Source of the DNA: Nematopogon swammerdamellus
Lineage: Eukaryota > Arthropoda > Insecta > Lepidoptera > Adelidae
Direction: 5' to 3'
Assembly: GCA_946902875.1 (NCBI GenBank)
Contig: OX336349.1
Location: forward strand, 17,755,891 to 17,819,890
Length of the DNA stretch: 64,000 bases
The position numbers were made by a program, and so were the translations under genes. Below are positions 30,301 through 43,100 of this stretch, piece by piece (the first letter of the stretch is position 1; every line of letters starts with the position of its first letter). The notes under the pieces were generated by a model. The model saw only the letters and a list, made by a program, of their open reading frames with translations. It was not told the origin of the DNA and did no database searches.

Positions 30301-33300
30301 CTTTTGTTTTGGTCATAACTCGAGAACCACTGGTGCTAGACCCATCGTGTTGCTACTCAAACTTCATGTCTCGCTGAGATCTATCCATCTGTCACGGGAA
30401 CCTTTGTTTTGGTCATAACTCGAGAACCACTGGTGCTAGACCCATCGTGTTGGTACTCAAACTTCAGGTCTCGGTGAGATCTATCCATCTGTCACGTGAA
30501 CTTTTGTTTTGGTCATAACTCGAGAACCACTGGTGCTAGACCCATCGTGTTGGTACTCAAACTTCAGGTCTCGGTGAGATCTATCCATCTGCCACGTGAA
30601 CTTTTGTTTTGGTCATAACTCGAGAATCACTGGTGCTAGACCCAACGTGTTGGTACTCAAACTTCAAGTCTCGGTGAGATCTCTCCATCTGTCAGGTGAA
30701 CTTTTGTTTTGATCATAACTCGAGAACCACTGGTGCTAGACCCATTGTGTTGGTACTCAAACTTTAGGTCTCGGTGAGATCTATCCAACTGTTACGTGAA
30801 CTTTTGTTTTGGTCATAACTCGAGAACCACTGGTGCTAGACCCATCGTGTTTGTACTCACACTTCATGTCTCGCTGAGATCTATCCATCTGTCACGTGAA
30901 CTTTTGTTTTGGTCATAGCTCGAGAACCACTGGTGCTAGACCCATCGTGTTGGTACTCAAACTTCAGGTCTCGGTGAGATCTATCCATCTGTCACTGTTT
31001 GTGTTGTTTTGGTTCTCGAGTTATGACCAAAACAAAAGTTCCCGTGATAGATGGATAGCTCTCAGCGAGACATGACGTTTGAGTACCAACACGATGGGTC
31101 TAGCACCAGTGGTTCTCGAGTTATGACCAAAACAAAGGTTCACGTGACAGATAGATAGATTTTAGAAATTATTCGCAATTATCGGATGCATGCAAGCAAA
31201 TCCGAAAGCAACAGCTAACAATATATAAATTTTTGAAATGTGCTAATTAAGCCCTTTCATTTGATACCCCACACTAAAAACATTTTTTTAGGTCATCACT
31301 TTTTGTCCTCTAGAGGGCGCCATATCCAATTTTATGGGACGTCACATAGCCAACCAGCCAACCATAGTCAAGCAGCAGACGGTCAAGACGCATCCAACGA
31401 TACCTTCGATTTGTCAAATTATGATAAGTAGGTAGTTTCGAAGTTATGTATGAGGGAACAGATGAACATACATACATACATACATACATACATACACACA
31501 TACCGGTCAAACACATAACCTTCCTTCTCGCTTCGCCGTAGTCGGGTAAAAATAAGAATCTGTTCGCTAATATTGCGCGCATACTACACTACGTATAATA
31601 TAATAAATACACGATCAATTAACTTAAATCAAATAGGAACTTCAGTTAAGTAAATATCCGCTAAGATCGACTCGCAACAACACATTTTTTTACATAGGTT
31701 TGCACCTAAAATTAATCAAATAGATACCTAACGAAGTAAATCTACATAATATTATGAAATGGAATTAAATAAGAAACTGCTCGAGACAATGCATACACAC
31801 ACCGCGTGGCAGCGCGGCAGTCTGGTGCGCTATTAGATAGAACCACTCGCCCTCCCGCAGCGCCGCGCCCCGCACTACCGCCAGCCGTCCGCAGCTGCAT
31901 ACCTTTATTTTGCGCGCGCAACATTTCGATTTGTATGAGAGCCACATCCTAGCGTAACCGGAACTGAATTTTATGTAGCCTATCCTGTGTCCCGTATAGT
32001 TAAATGTGCTTGTACAAAGTTTCATCGAATTCGGATAATCGGCTTAAGAGTTATGGCGGAACATACATACATACATACATACATACATACATACATACAT
32101 ACATACAGAAAAGATTTCTCAAAATCGTCAATTTAGCTTTAGTATCATACATAGAGGCTACAAACTCAATATTTCCTAAAACAAAGTAACTTACTCCATG
32201 ACCATCCCTTACAGATTTATTATTAGTAATAATAATAATAATTGATAATTGATATGATAACGCACGCACGTCGCAACTCGCACCGCGCCACGCAACGCAA
32301 CGCGCGCCCCGCGTATGGCTGGCTGACCGACCCGCCGCCCGCGCCCGCGCTATTCCCCGCGCTCGCACTTCATGCGAAGTTAGTATTTTTTTCAAATAAT
32401 AAAATTCCGTGGGTAAAAACGACACAAATTATGAATAGTGTTTTGTTACACCATAATAATCAAAAAGACGTAAACTCTAATAACCCGTATTTTCTTTTGT
32501 GGCTTTTAGAGGTTGTTGTAATAAAAATATTAAATATCTATAAATGTCGTGAATGAATTCGACACAAAATATTTTGAACAACAGATATCAGTACTCTAAA
32601 ACGCGTAACACCTATTTAAGCTTTTCTAATATTCTTTTAGAGCTATTTGGGCGATGTATTAGGTACTGGTTAAATATAAGGATTTCCGTGGACAGAGATG
32701 ACACAAAATGTTTTTGCACATCGGTTACTACTTCAATATTATCATGAAAGTAAAATTTTCTTTTCTAATTTTCTTTTCGTCTAATACTGATCTAAAAGAC
32801 AAATACCTAAATTTCTACGTATGCAAATTTCTAGGATGACACAAACTAATATATTAGGTTGGGCAAATGGTTCGGAAACTATATGCGAAAAATAAACAAC
32901 TTTAATATTTTTGAAACCAAAAATCCTAGCGCTACAGGTCTATAACTAATTAGGGGCAAGACAGAGAAAATTTCTACTAATCTATTGTATAATTGCAACT
33001 GACAGTTTTGATTAGCTCCACTCAGTTTTGGGGCGAGCTGCAATCGTTTCGACCTTGCTATTTAATTTGTGACCCAAATTACTGGCCAATTTCAATCAAC
33101 ACTCAAACTCGAAAGCTTTTATATGCATACAAAGTACAAAGTATTTATTATTATAGCTGATTTGGTTACATAACTAAAAATAAAATAAAACTGGAAACAT
33201 AGAAAAAGATACACAATAAAAAAATACAATGAAATACCCTAAAATAAAACAAAAAAAAAATAACATAAAAAAAAAATTTTGTTTGCAAAAACGATAAGGC

Positions 33301-36300
33301 AGAGAACAAAAATAAAACAAAAAAAATTACATAAAATTTTTTTTTGTTTGCAAAAAGTATAAGTACCGCACAGCTCTTATTTCTAAGTTACACCATAGGA
33401 ACGCTGATTTGAAGAATAACCCTTTATTTTTGTGAAACGGTTGAAACGGTTATGTAAGTAGGTCATATTTTCCGTCCAGTTCAGTGTAGCCTGCACGACC
33501 GAAGGGAAGCGATTGACACGGCACCTAGTTCGCCTAGGCGTTGTGGGCTGACGTCGCGGATGTAGCCAAACGTGTCAGTTTGCAAAACAAAAACAAGAAA
33601 AGATGACTGAATAATAAAGATATATTTCTTCAGACGCAGGTGTTGCAAAACTTTGTCACGCCATCTGGTCGAGGTAAACTTGTACCTAATAGTTAGGGCT
33701 CTATTTATAAGGCGATGAGTAACTCGGGCAAATTAATATCGGGTTCAGTGATACCTTGCCGATGGCTCAGTGCCAATTTACCGGATTAAGTGGACGTCCT
33801 TTGGGCGGCTATTCCATGAATTTGTTGAATGCTCTTCGACTAGATTTGTTGAAGTATATCTTTTGTTTTAATTCGAAGTGTGCAATGATTTTCATGACTC
33901 GATGCAGTAAGTAAGTCGATTCAGTTTTTTTTTAATGGAAATTAACCCGGTTGACTACACCACCTACAACATCCGTGATGTCAGCCCATAACCCGGGTGA
34001 ACTAGGTGCGATGTCAGTGCTTCCCTTCATTTCATGTCGACTACACTGAACTGGACGGAAAACACGAACTATTAACATAGCCGTTTCGATCGATGTTTCG
34101 TTCAGTGCTGTGGTATCAATCGGGCGGGATAAACCCTACCAACTAGTAAGGTAAGAAGGGAAGGGACCTACAGTTTAACGTGGATCCGAATCACAGACAG
34201 CCTCCAACGGTCAAGCGGTCACCCATCCAAGCACTGACCGCGCTCAGGTGTGCTTAATAACAGTCGACCGACCGCACCACTGAGCTACCGAGGCTGACAG
34301 AGACTCTTTTTAAGTACTGGGCTCTCACTGTACATATTACGGTACAATATTACATTCTATTCTAAAGAGAAAACACTTTCAAAGCAAAGCTTAGGAGAAG
34401 GAAGAGGGAGTTGATAAAGCAGCTAAGGAAGGCTGAAGTCTCAGGAGACAGAAATCTATGCCACCAATTAGCCAGAGCGATGAGATCTATCTTAAAACTC
34501 ATCCAGAAAATATCTGAGCAAATTGGCGTTGCTGGCAATGAGTTTCGAAAGGCTCAGAATATAGCAGCTTTCGAGAAGAACCCCTTTTATTTCGCCAAAG
34601 AAGCTTTTAAGGAGCAGCAGGGTATAATTAAGCTAAGTTAAGTGTATCAAGTGTAAAGAGCCTTTGTCAAACTTTTATACGTAATTTGTATCAACATAAG
34701 TATGTTGGTATATTAAACATACTATTCTTTGTTAAATCCCACCTGTCCCTTGTACACATGCATAGTTCCATAATAGTTTTGAAGTATACAATATATTTTT
34801 TTATTTCTTCATTAGATAAAATGCAAAGTCGAAAATGAAGAGAAAAAATACGTCCCGACCAGGAATCGAACCTGGAACTCCGGCTTGAGCTGCCAGCGCG
34901 TTACCAATTCTGCTACCGGGCCGCCGAAGTATTTCTTCAAATTTTCGAACCGTTGCTTGCATTTTTCTAGTAGGTATGTCGCAAATCCCATGTCAACTTC
35001 TAGTGTCCGATGCCAAATACGACTTTGGTGACGACAGCATAAGGTTCAATATTGAATCGTGCAAGTTGACTGAACGCAGGAATATGCGACATACCTACTA
35101 GAAAAATGCAAGCAACGGTTCGAAAATTTGAAGAAATACGTCGGCGGCCCGGTAGCGGAATTGGTAACGCGCTGGCAGCTCAAGCCGGAGTTCCAGGTTC
35201 GATTCCTGGTCGGGACGTATTTTTTCTCTTCATTTTCGACTTTGCATTTTCTCTAATGAAGAAATATAAAAAGCGAGTACATGCTTAGTACTAACATATA
35301 AAAATAAAAAACATAATATACAATATTTGCTTGCAGCTCTTTCGTCGAGCCTGCTTCCAAGCCATCGTCTCCCAACGTCTCGGCGCCGACGTCGCCCGCC
35401 GACGCGGAACTGAACATGAGCGCGGTGTCTCGCTCGCGCCGCGTTCACTTCGCACCTGACTTCAGAGGAGTGTTTGCCGATATGGACGAGGACGCTTTGC
35501 TGACTTATCTGCAACAGCAGGTGGGAACAGTAGTTGCGGTGCGGATGTGGCTACGAACAAAATAGATTTTTAAAAAGTGAGGTTTTAAGTGCCGAAATTC
35601 AGTGGCTCGTTCTGTATACGCGTATAAACATTTTTGAACGTACACAATGGATTAAAAAGAATCTGAGTAGCTCAAGGAGATATAAGTTTTTTTGACACAT
35701 CGAATTTTTTTTTTTTTTTTTTTTATGTTATCCGGTATGGGTGGCTGAGTCGGAGGAGCCAAAGCACATGCTCTAAACAGCCAATATCACCTCCGAGAAG
35801 GTAGGTGCCATACCGGAGACTTCCCTGGATTGCTGGCTATACTGGACTAGAGGAGAACACAACCGAGGTTGCTTGCGGCCATCTTACATCCAGTACGGTG
35901 GTACCAACCCAGTCGGCTACAATTTGAGCCTACCATCTAGTAAGGGGCAAGGGAAGGTACCTACAGTTTTACACCGGTTCCGAACGGTGAAGCAGTGGGT
36001 GTAGGTATGCACGTAAATTTTTTCGTCAGAAAAAACTCATTGGTACACGCCGACCAGATTCGAACCTCGGACCTCCCGCATGAGAAGCCGATGCCCAAAC
36101 CACTCGGCCACCCGCCGCTCAAGTTTGAGTAATTTTAGTAAGCAATTTTAGTGCTAAATCGCCTGCGCTTCATTTTTAGGTTTCCGTACCCGTACAGAAG
36201 CCTATTATTAAGCCTTCAACGTCTGTCTGTCTCTGTCCGTGTGTATGTCTGTCCTGTCTCTGTCCATCTCTCTCTGTCTGTCTCTGTCTGTCTCGTCTGT

Positions 36301-39300
36301 CTGTCTCTGTATGTCTGTTTGTCTCTGTCTGTCGGTCTGTCTATCTGTTTGTGTCCGTCCATCTGATGGCTGTATCTTTAAATCCGTAATAGCTAGCAGG
36401 TTGAAATTTTCCCAGAATATGTGTTATTTTATTATGGCAGATATAACAACAAATAATTTAAAAAGTAAAAAAATTAAGGGGGTCGGACCAGTGTTTCTAT
36501 TTGGTCGCGACGGCTACACTGAACTAAACGGAAAACATGAACTATGTACATAGCCGCTTCGCACAACCTTTCAATCAGTGCGCCGGTTGAAACGCTACCA
36601 CCTAGTATGGTGAGAAGGGAAATGCAGTCATCGTTATGTTGTCTGTAGTTTGGTAAAAGAGTGATTGCTTCCGTTTGCAGGACGACCTCAGCCTGGAGAT
36701 CAAGAATGACCTGGACCTCTCGCTGAAGCGGCTCCGGCTGGAGGCGCAGGAGCTGCTCGACCTCTCGGGCAAGTTCAGCGGCCGGCCCAGTCTGCCAAGC
36801 CGTGAGTACATGCATACATACATACATACATACATACATACATACATACATACTATATAATAATAATATATATTTTTTCCCCATGATTCCACTGCAATCT
36901 GCTGCCGCAGCCGCAATAAGCAGCGATGCTTGTTGCTTCTCACGCTGGGATCTGGCTCTTACTGGGGTGAGGTCCATTGACCCCATTACCCACTTCATGT
37001 TTGGATTAAAATCCTGAGGTCAGATTTGGGACGCTGTTCCTTTTTAACCTGGTGAACTGTACGCTGTCGGTACCCATGAGGTGCCTTGCCGTTTCATTCG
37101 GATGGCGCTCGATGCGGTGTCTGTACCTTAATGAAATGAAATGAAATATGTTTTTGGTATGAATAACCTTATGGTGTGGTTTTGGATTTCTTCTCGTACT
37201 GTCATCATTTCGAGATCCTGGTATATTAGGAAGGTGTGGAACTAAGCTTGCGATGGCTTCACCGAACATATCCGGGCCCATCGGCAGTAGAGGAGGGTGT
37301 TAATCGAGGTCGGGACTAGCATCAAGCCCTCGTCAGCTAGTCTGCGTTGACTAGGACGCGGGGAAACCACCAGTCCCGCTCTCGACCTCCCTCTCTCTAC
37401 CTATCCATATTCTGTAGGATGCTGCCAGTGACGTTTTCGAAGCTCTCTCCATGTATGAGCTTAGCGTCGATCTTGGCAGCCCTAGATTCTTGAAGAGACT
37501 GTAGAGCGACTTCGCTGGTAGTCCTCTTATATCAGGGAGTCCTATCAGGGAGTCCTCTCATAATATACAGGATGTCCCCGGACTAGTGTAGTTCCTTTAA
37601 GGAGGCTTTTCTACGATATTGTATAATAATAATATCTATTTTGTTTTATAACACCGACCACCACGTTTTGTAAAGTATTAGAACTTGATAACTATCAAGC
37701 GACAAGTAAGGCACCAACACCCACCTGCTGCATGATTAGGCGGAAGGACCGCGCCAAGGTGAGTGGTGGCTTGCCTGTCGCCTTTTTGCACGGCATCTCG
37801 TCTTTATCCCATAGTCGCCTTTTACTTCAAATCGCGGGTTAATAGCTTTTCCCCGGCGACTTTAGACAGCACCTCCTCGCGGGTGAAATTAGCTGTGCGC
37901 GCGAGGCTCCGACCGCGAGCACAGCCACCCATTTCGGTTGCAATAAAAAAAAACCTAAAAAAATTGCGATTAAAAACCACAACACTGACACAATACCGTC
38001 TTCGTGGCCACAGAAGCCCGCCGGTCGCTGTGCATGGGCGAGAGTGAGGGCCCCGAGATGAGGCAGCTGGTGGAGGGGATGGCGGAGCGGCGGCCGCACT
38101 GCGACACTTGCGAACTGCAGAAAAAGGTGACTCATCCATATTTTTCTCATGTAAACTTTTTTTTTTTTTTTATTGAAACTGACAAGGTTGGCTACATCAC
38201 CTACAACATCCGTGATGTCAGCCCATAACACCGGGTTGAACTTGGTGCCACGTCAGTACTTCCCTTCGGTCGTGCCGGCTACACTGAACTGGACGGAAAA
38301 CACAAACTATTTACGTAGCCGTTTCGACCGACCTTTCATTCAGTGCGGTGGTACCAACCCGGGCGGGTTAAACCCTACCACCTAGTTATATAAGAAGGGA
38401 GTCACATCCCTTAGTCGCCTTTTACGACATGCACGGGGAGAGATGCAGTGGGGCTATTCTTTTAAAGTACCGGCCCCACACGGTACAAGAACCTGAAGAA
38501 CCTGAGAAGAACCTGACTCAGCCAGGATGTCAGCCCATTATTATGTTCCATGGCGACATTCATTTTTAGGTTTCCGTATCCGGCACGGGACCCTATTGCT
38601 AAGCCTAGGCCGTCTGTCTGTCTGTCTGTCTGTCCGTCCGTCCGACCGTCCGTCCCTTTGTCCGTCTGTCCGAGGGCTTTATCTCTTAAACCGTAATAGG
38701 TAGCCCGTTGAAGTTTTCACCGAATATGTATTATTTTGGCCGATATAACAACAAATAATAAAAATAAGAAAAAGTAAAAAATTCACGGGGGTTACCATAG
38801 AAGAAACCAAAAAGTGTATAGTGTGCGCGCCATCTACCGAATAGATTATGAACATACATCGGAATCCGCGGGGCACGAATGATTCAAGGTTGTTTAGTGA
38901 TGGGACAATGTATCCACAAATATCGAAAATCGATCGTTATTTTAGAATAATATGAAATAATGTCGATTATTAAAACTAAGAGTATTTCTATAGAAAATAA
39001 GATATAATAAACAAATGTTGTATTTACTTTGTAGGTACAATACAAATCTGTTCAAACCACAATTTTAGTTTTATTAGTATGGAATAGAAAGAATTTAATT
39101 TCTTTTACCAACTTACACGTGTTACATCATAATGGTCATGAAGACTTTTTTGTTACTGTTATGAAACTGAATCGATTAGGTTATAAAAATCAACCACCTA
39201 TTTTTTTATTGAAATACCTACATAAAAAAATTTTTTACTTAAAAAAAGCCCAAGGTCCAAAAATTTTTATATAGGTTTTACTCCCTATATGATACAGAAC

Positions 39301-40143
39301 CCCCCCTTAGCGTACTATGAACTAATTTTGAAATAACTTATATAAATATGTATTATATTTACTTAATCGTTAACATAAAGTATACATGTTTATATAAGTA
39401 CTGTAGGTATATAAGTATTCAGGTCTGAAATATGACATGAATAAAATACAATAAACAAATAAATATGAGTATCGATAACAGTGTCGATTGTTTATTGATC
39501 GCCGTAGTCAATCCCTAACAAGGTCGTATTCGTGCCCCGCGGATTCCGATGTCTGATTATGAAGCATTTTAACTAATTATGACATTTAACTAATATGAAG
39601 CATTTCATAATACGCCATAGATGGCGTGTTATGAATGAGTGGCGCTAGCCATGACATGGCGATACGGAACCCTCGGTGCGCGAGTTCGACTCGCACTTGG
39701 CCGGTTTTTATTTATTTCATTATTTGAGGCACTTTGACAGCTGTCATTGTCATGCAATATTTGACAGATTATAGCAACATTTGTTCACGACGGTAATGAA
39801 CGTATCAGACTGGTTGCTCTCTCGGCAGCACCTGGAGGACGTGCAGGCGGAGGGTGTCGAGCGCGAGGGGCTGCTGCGCGCCGAGCTGCGCGCCGCCATG
39901 CTCAAGATCGCGCTCATGACGGACGACGACCAGCCGCACGCGGACGTCATCGCTGAGGGGTAATCGTTTTTACGTGAACACTTTACACAGATAGTGAGTA
40001 GGTAACAGTGTTTCTTTAAGAAAAAAATCTCCAGGGGGGCGTCTCAATGATTCCGGGGGGGCCTCATAATGTTTTCGGATAGGGCATGTTGTAAATCTGA
40101 TTTTCTCCAGGGGGGGGGGGGGGGGAGTGGACATGCTCCGGGG

Positions 40144-40178
<35 letters not shown>

Positions 40179-43100
40179 AAGAAGTACCTGAAAGAAACAC
40201 TGAGTAGGTTAAAGCGCCGCCGGCTTCTCATGGGTAAGGATGGCAGTTCGAACTCAGCACCGATTAATATTCTAATAAAAAAAAATTATTACACACGTAA
40301 TATCTGTCACTATAGTTAAAGAAACCGCTTTTTATCTGTAGCAGGGAAACCTGAAAACAAAAGAAATAGTGGAAATTTTTGACTGAATGAAATTGCCTTC
40401 TGCAATAAGTCCGCCTTACACACAATGCAATTGTCCCAGTGCGGAGAAAAATAGTCCCAGTGCAGAGACCAATAGCCCCAGTGAGGGGAACAATAGTCCC
40501 AGTGTAGAGAACAATAGTCCCAGTGCGGAGAACAATACTCCCAATGTGAAGAAAAATAGTCCCAGTATGGAGAATAATAGTCCCATTGTGAAGAAGAATA
40601 GTCCCAGTGCGAAGAACAATAGTCCCATTGTGAAGAACAATAGTCCCAGTGTGGAGAACAATAGTCCCATTGTGAAGAACAATAGTCTCAGTGTGGAGAA
40701 CAATTAGTCCCATTGTGAAAAAGAACAGTCCCATTGTGAAGAATAATTGTCCCAGTGCGAAGAACAATAGTCCCAGTGCGAAGAACAATAGTCCCATTGT
40801 GAAGAAAAATTCGCGAGGAGTGTAGAGAACAAGCCTAACATAGCCCAGCAGAGGTTCAGCGCCTCATAAAAGTATATTACAATATTTGTTTAGCGTCACA
40901 TACAGGCTCAATATATTCAGTAAGCATCACGGCCAGCTTTCAAGCCGGGCTAGCAACTCCTCGGGGATAAAATTGGCCATGCGTGAGGTCCCGTCCTCGG
41001 GCACAGCCACGCAGTTTGAGCGCAACAAAAAAGTTATATTAAGATTTATATGATTTTCAATCACATGTACTCGTTCGAATGTTTACTACAATAAATACAA
41101 ATATGTATGTAGCCCAATGCTCTCATTCTACAAAAAACTACATTTCAAGTTAACACTATGTTTATACACACTTTGGATTATCCGGCGTTCCGATTATTTG
41201 GACTACCCCTAGTCCCAAATTAGTCTGGATAATCGGTATTTCATTATATCCACGTTCCTATAGATACGGCACGGTGCAACATCCGCGTACGCCGGTGTCG
41301 CTCCCCGTGCGACCGACGCCCGTCACGCCGCCGCCGCTCGACTCGCGCTCCGTGTCGCTCGACGGCTCGTCATCGGGCCGTCGGACCAACGACCTCGCGA
41401 GACTTACGTACGAGATAGATTCGCTTGCGAAGGAGAGAGACGATCTGGTCATGCAGGTTAGTTGATTTAATGGAACCTAGCATGGTTGGCTACACCCACA
41501 GAACAAAGAAGTCCCATTTTGTGCGCCCTGCATTGCCCCAGTTGTCAAAACGGGAAGTACTCGAAAGTGCGTGCAGTCAGCGCCGTTGGGTAGCATTTAG
41601 AGTGCTCAAGCGGCAAGCTATGCGGTAGCGCCTGGAGTGGAACTCTGGAGAGCTTTGAAAGCTGTCAGACTGTGTTTGCAGTTCTCAAAGACGACGTTAG
41701 AACACCAGCTTTAGTCTATACCAAAGATTTTGAGAAGACGAGAGAAGATGTGCCGTGAACGCACCCTTGTATCGGAACCACTGTCGCCAATTAATACATA
41801 CGAACGCACAACCACATTCGATCCAGAGATTTTTGGCTAATCCAAAGCTTTGCATCCACATCACACATGGATCATTAATATGGGCAAATGTCCCCATATT
41901 ACCGTGTCCTTCTTCTATTTTCACCAAATCGCATCTACTCTCCTTCCAAAATCTTTGGTCTATGCGGTCAGCAAAATATTAAGATGCAACATTTTGCAAA
42001 TATTTTTTTTGAATTTTTTTTAACTTCATTTAGGTTTCTGAGTTCCACTTAAATTGTCATCAAATGAAAGATTTTGTCTGTGGCTATAACACCCATCATG
42101 TAAGCCTATTACACTTTCTTCCTGTCCGAAATAAGTGTCATGTCAGTGCGGTCTCTCGGTAGTGCCAGCTACCGTGCACTCAACGTTATGTTCATAGCCG
42201 CTTCGACCGCTTTCGCTCAGTGATGTGATGTGGTATCATTGAGAACGAGCTTTGCAGTACCATCTCGTATCATCTCATAGATTTGTGCATTTGACGCGGG
42301 ATAAGGGATGCTGGTTGTTTGCGTTAGTGGTCACCGTACAGTTGTGCGACAACGTGCATTACGGATTTGCATCCGTAATGCGACGGCTGGCGGCCCTTGG
42401 TCCGACCGACGCACCAACACAAACACCTAGCTTTCAACAGCCTAGTCAAGAATTAGAAGAAATTGAAATTAATGTTCTAATTAATAATAATAATAAAAAA
42501 GTAAATTTATTTGAATTAAAATAAAAAAAAAAATAAAAAAAAAAAGGATTCAAACCTATCCTCATCTGCATCAGGTATAGGTATGTTTCGTTTATTCCGT
42601 GTTCACACCCAATAATGATTTGTTGAAACTCAATGATGCGTTCACACCCGATGATGTGTTTACACCCAGTGATGCACCTTTAGAACTTTGTCGAACATTT
42701 CTGAACATCATTTGTGGGTACGATACAGTTCTACAGACTGCTTATACAGGGTGGTCCAAAAATCGTGGACCAAACGAAACAGGGAGGTAGAGGGGGTTAT
42801 TTGCAGTAAAAAATCCCTCCATGACAGGGTCCTATCTTGAACTCCTTAAAAGTTTTGACTATTTTAGTCTTTTTTTAATAAAATTCCATAATTCGTAATA
42901 ATAAGGCAATTAAAAAAAAAGTCAATAAAAAATGAAAAAATTAATGGTCATTAATTGGTTCTAGAGGATGTATCATCACTACAAAAATGTTTTTATAATA
43001 GTGAATATCATGATTTATGAATAATGGAATTTTATTCAATATTATTTAAGTGTTATGAAAAATTATTTCTATCTTTAGAACCTTACTGTGAAAAAAAAAT

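Larger units (their letters stand above)
34804..35265. repeat. Large palindrome with a tRNA-like sequence in each arm
   Basis: The left arm 34804-34984 and right arm 35085-35265 (about 181 bp each) are near-perfect reverse complements around a ~100-bp unpaired centre. Shared text includes 'TTGCATTTTTCTAGTAGGTA' and 'CGAAAATGAAGAGAAAAAAT'. Each arm holds a 71-nt tRNA-like sequence. The few mismatches (for example CAGAATTGG versus GCGGAATTGG) show the arms are old enough to differ slightly or were copied imperfectly. Confidence 0.9.
38558..39712 (-). repeat. Interspersed repeat family E, split by a hAT-like element
   Basis: The left part (38558-38852) carries TCTG repeats and 'GTGTGCGCGCCATCTACCGA'; the right part (39564-39712) ends 'GTGCGCGAGTTCGACTCGCA' and 'CTTGGCCGGTTTTTATTT'. 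The pieces join when 38853-39563 is removed. Confidence 0.8.

Noticed and set aside
28596..31003. Regular 100-bp repeats as a CRISPR array
   Set aside because: Repeats are directly adjacent without unique spacers, and the window is eukaryotic. It is a satellite.
34216..34258. 5S rRNA gene
   Set aside because: Only the internal promoter-like portion is present, fused to repeat sequence, and it recurs at 61318-61360 in the same repeat.
35146..35216. Functional tRNA gene
   Set aside because: A mismatch in the acceptor stem, G in place of T before the anticodon, no convincing anticodon, and presence in a palindromic repeat favour a relic.
40264..40797. 177-codon hydrophobic minus-strand ORF as a membrane protein
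   Set aside because: The LLFFALG pattern is only the antisense of the 21-bp minisatellite.
42252..42524. 90-codon + ORF as an exon
   Set aside because: No family motif recognised, poly-Asn/Lys end from AAT repeats, and no splice phase linking it to the neighbouring Plp exons.
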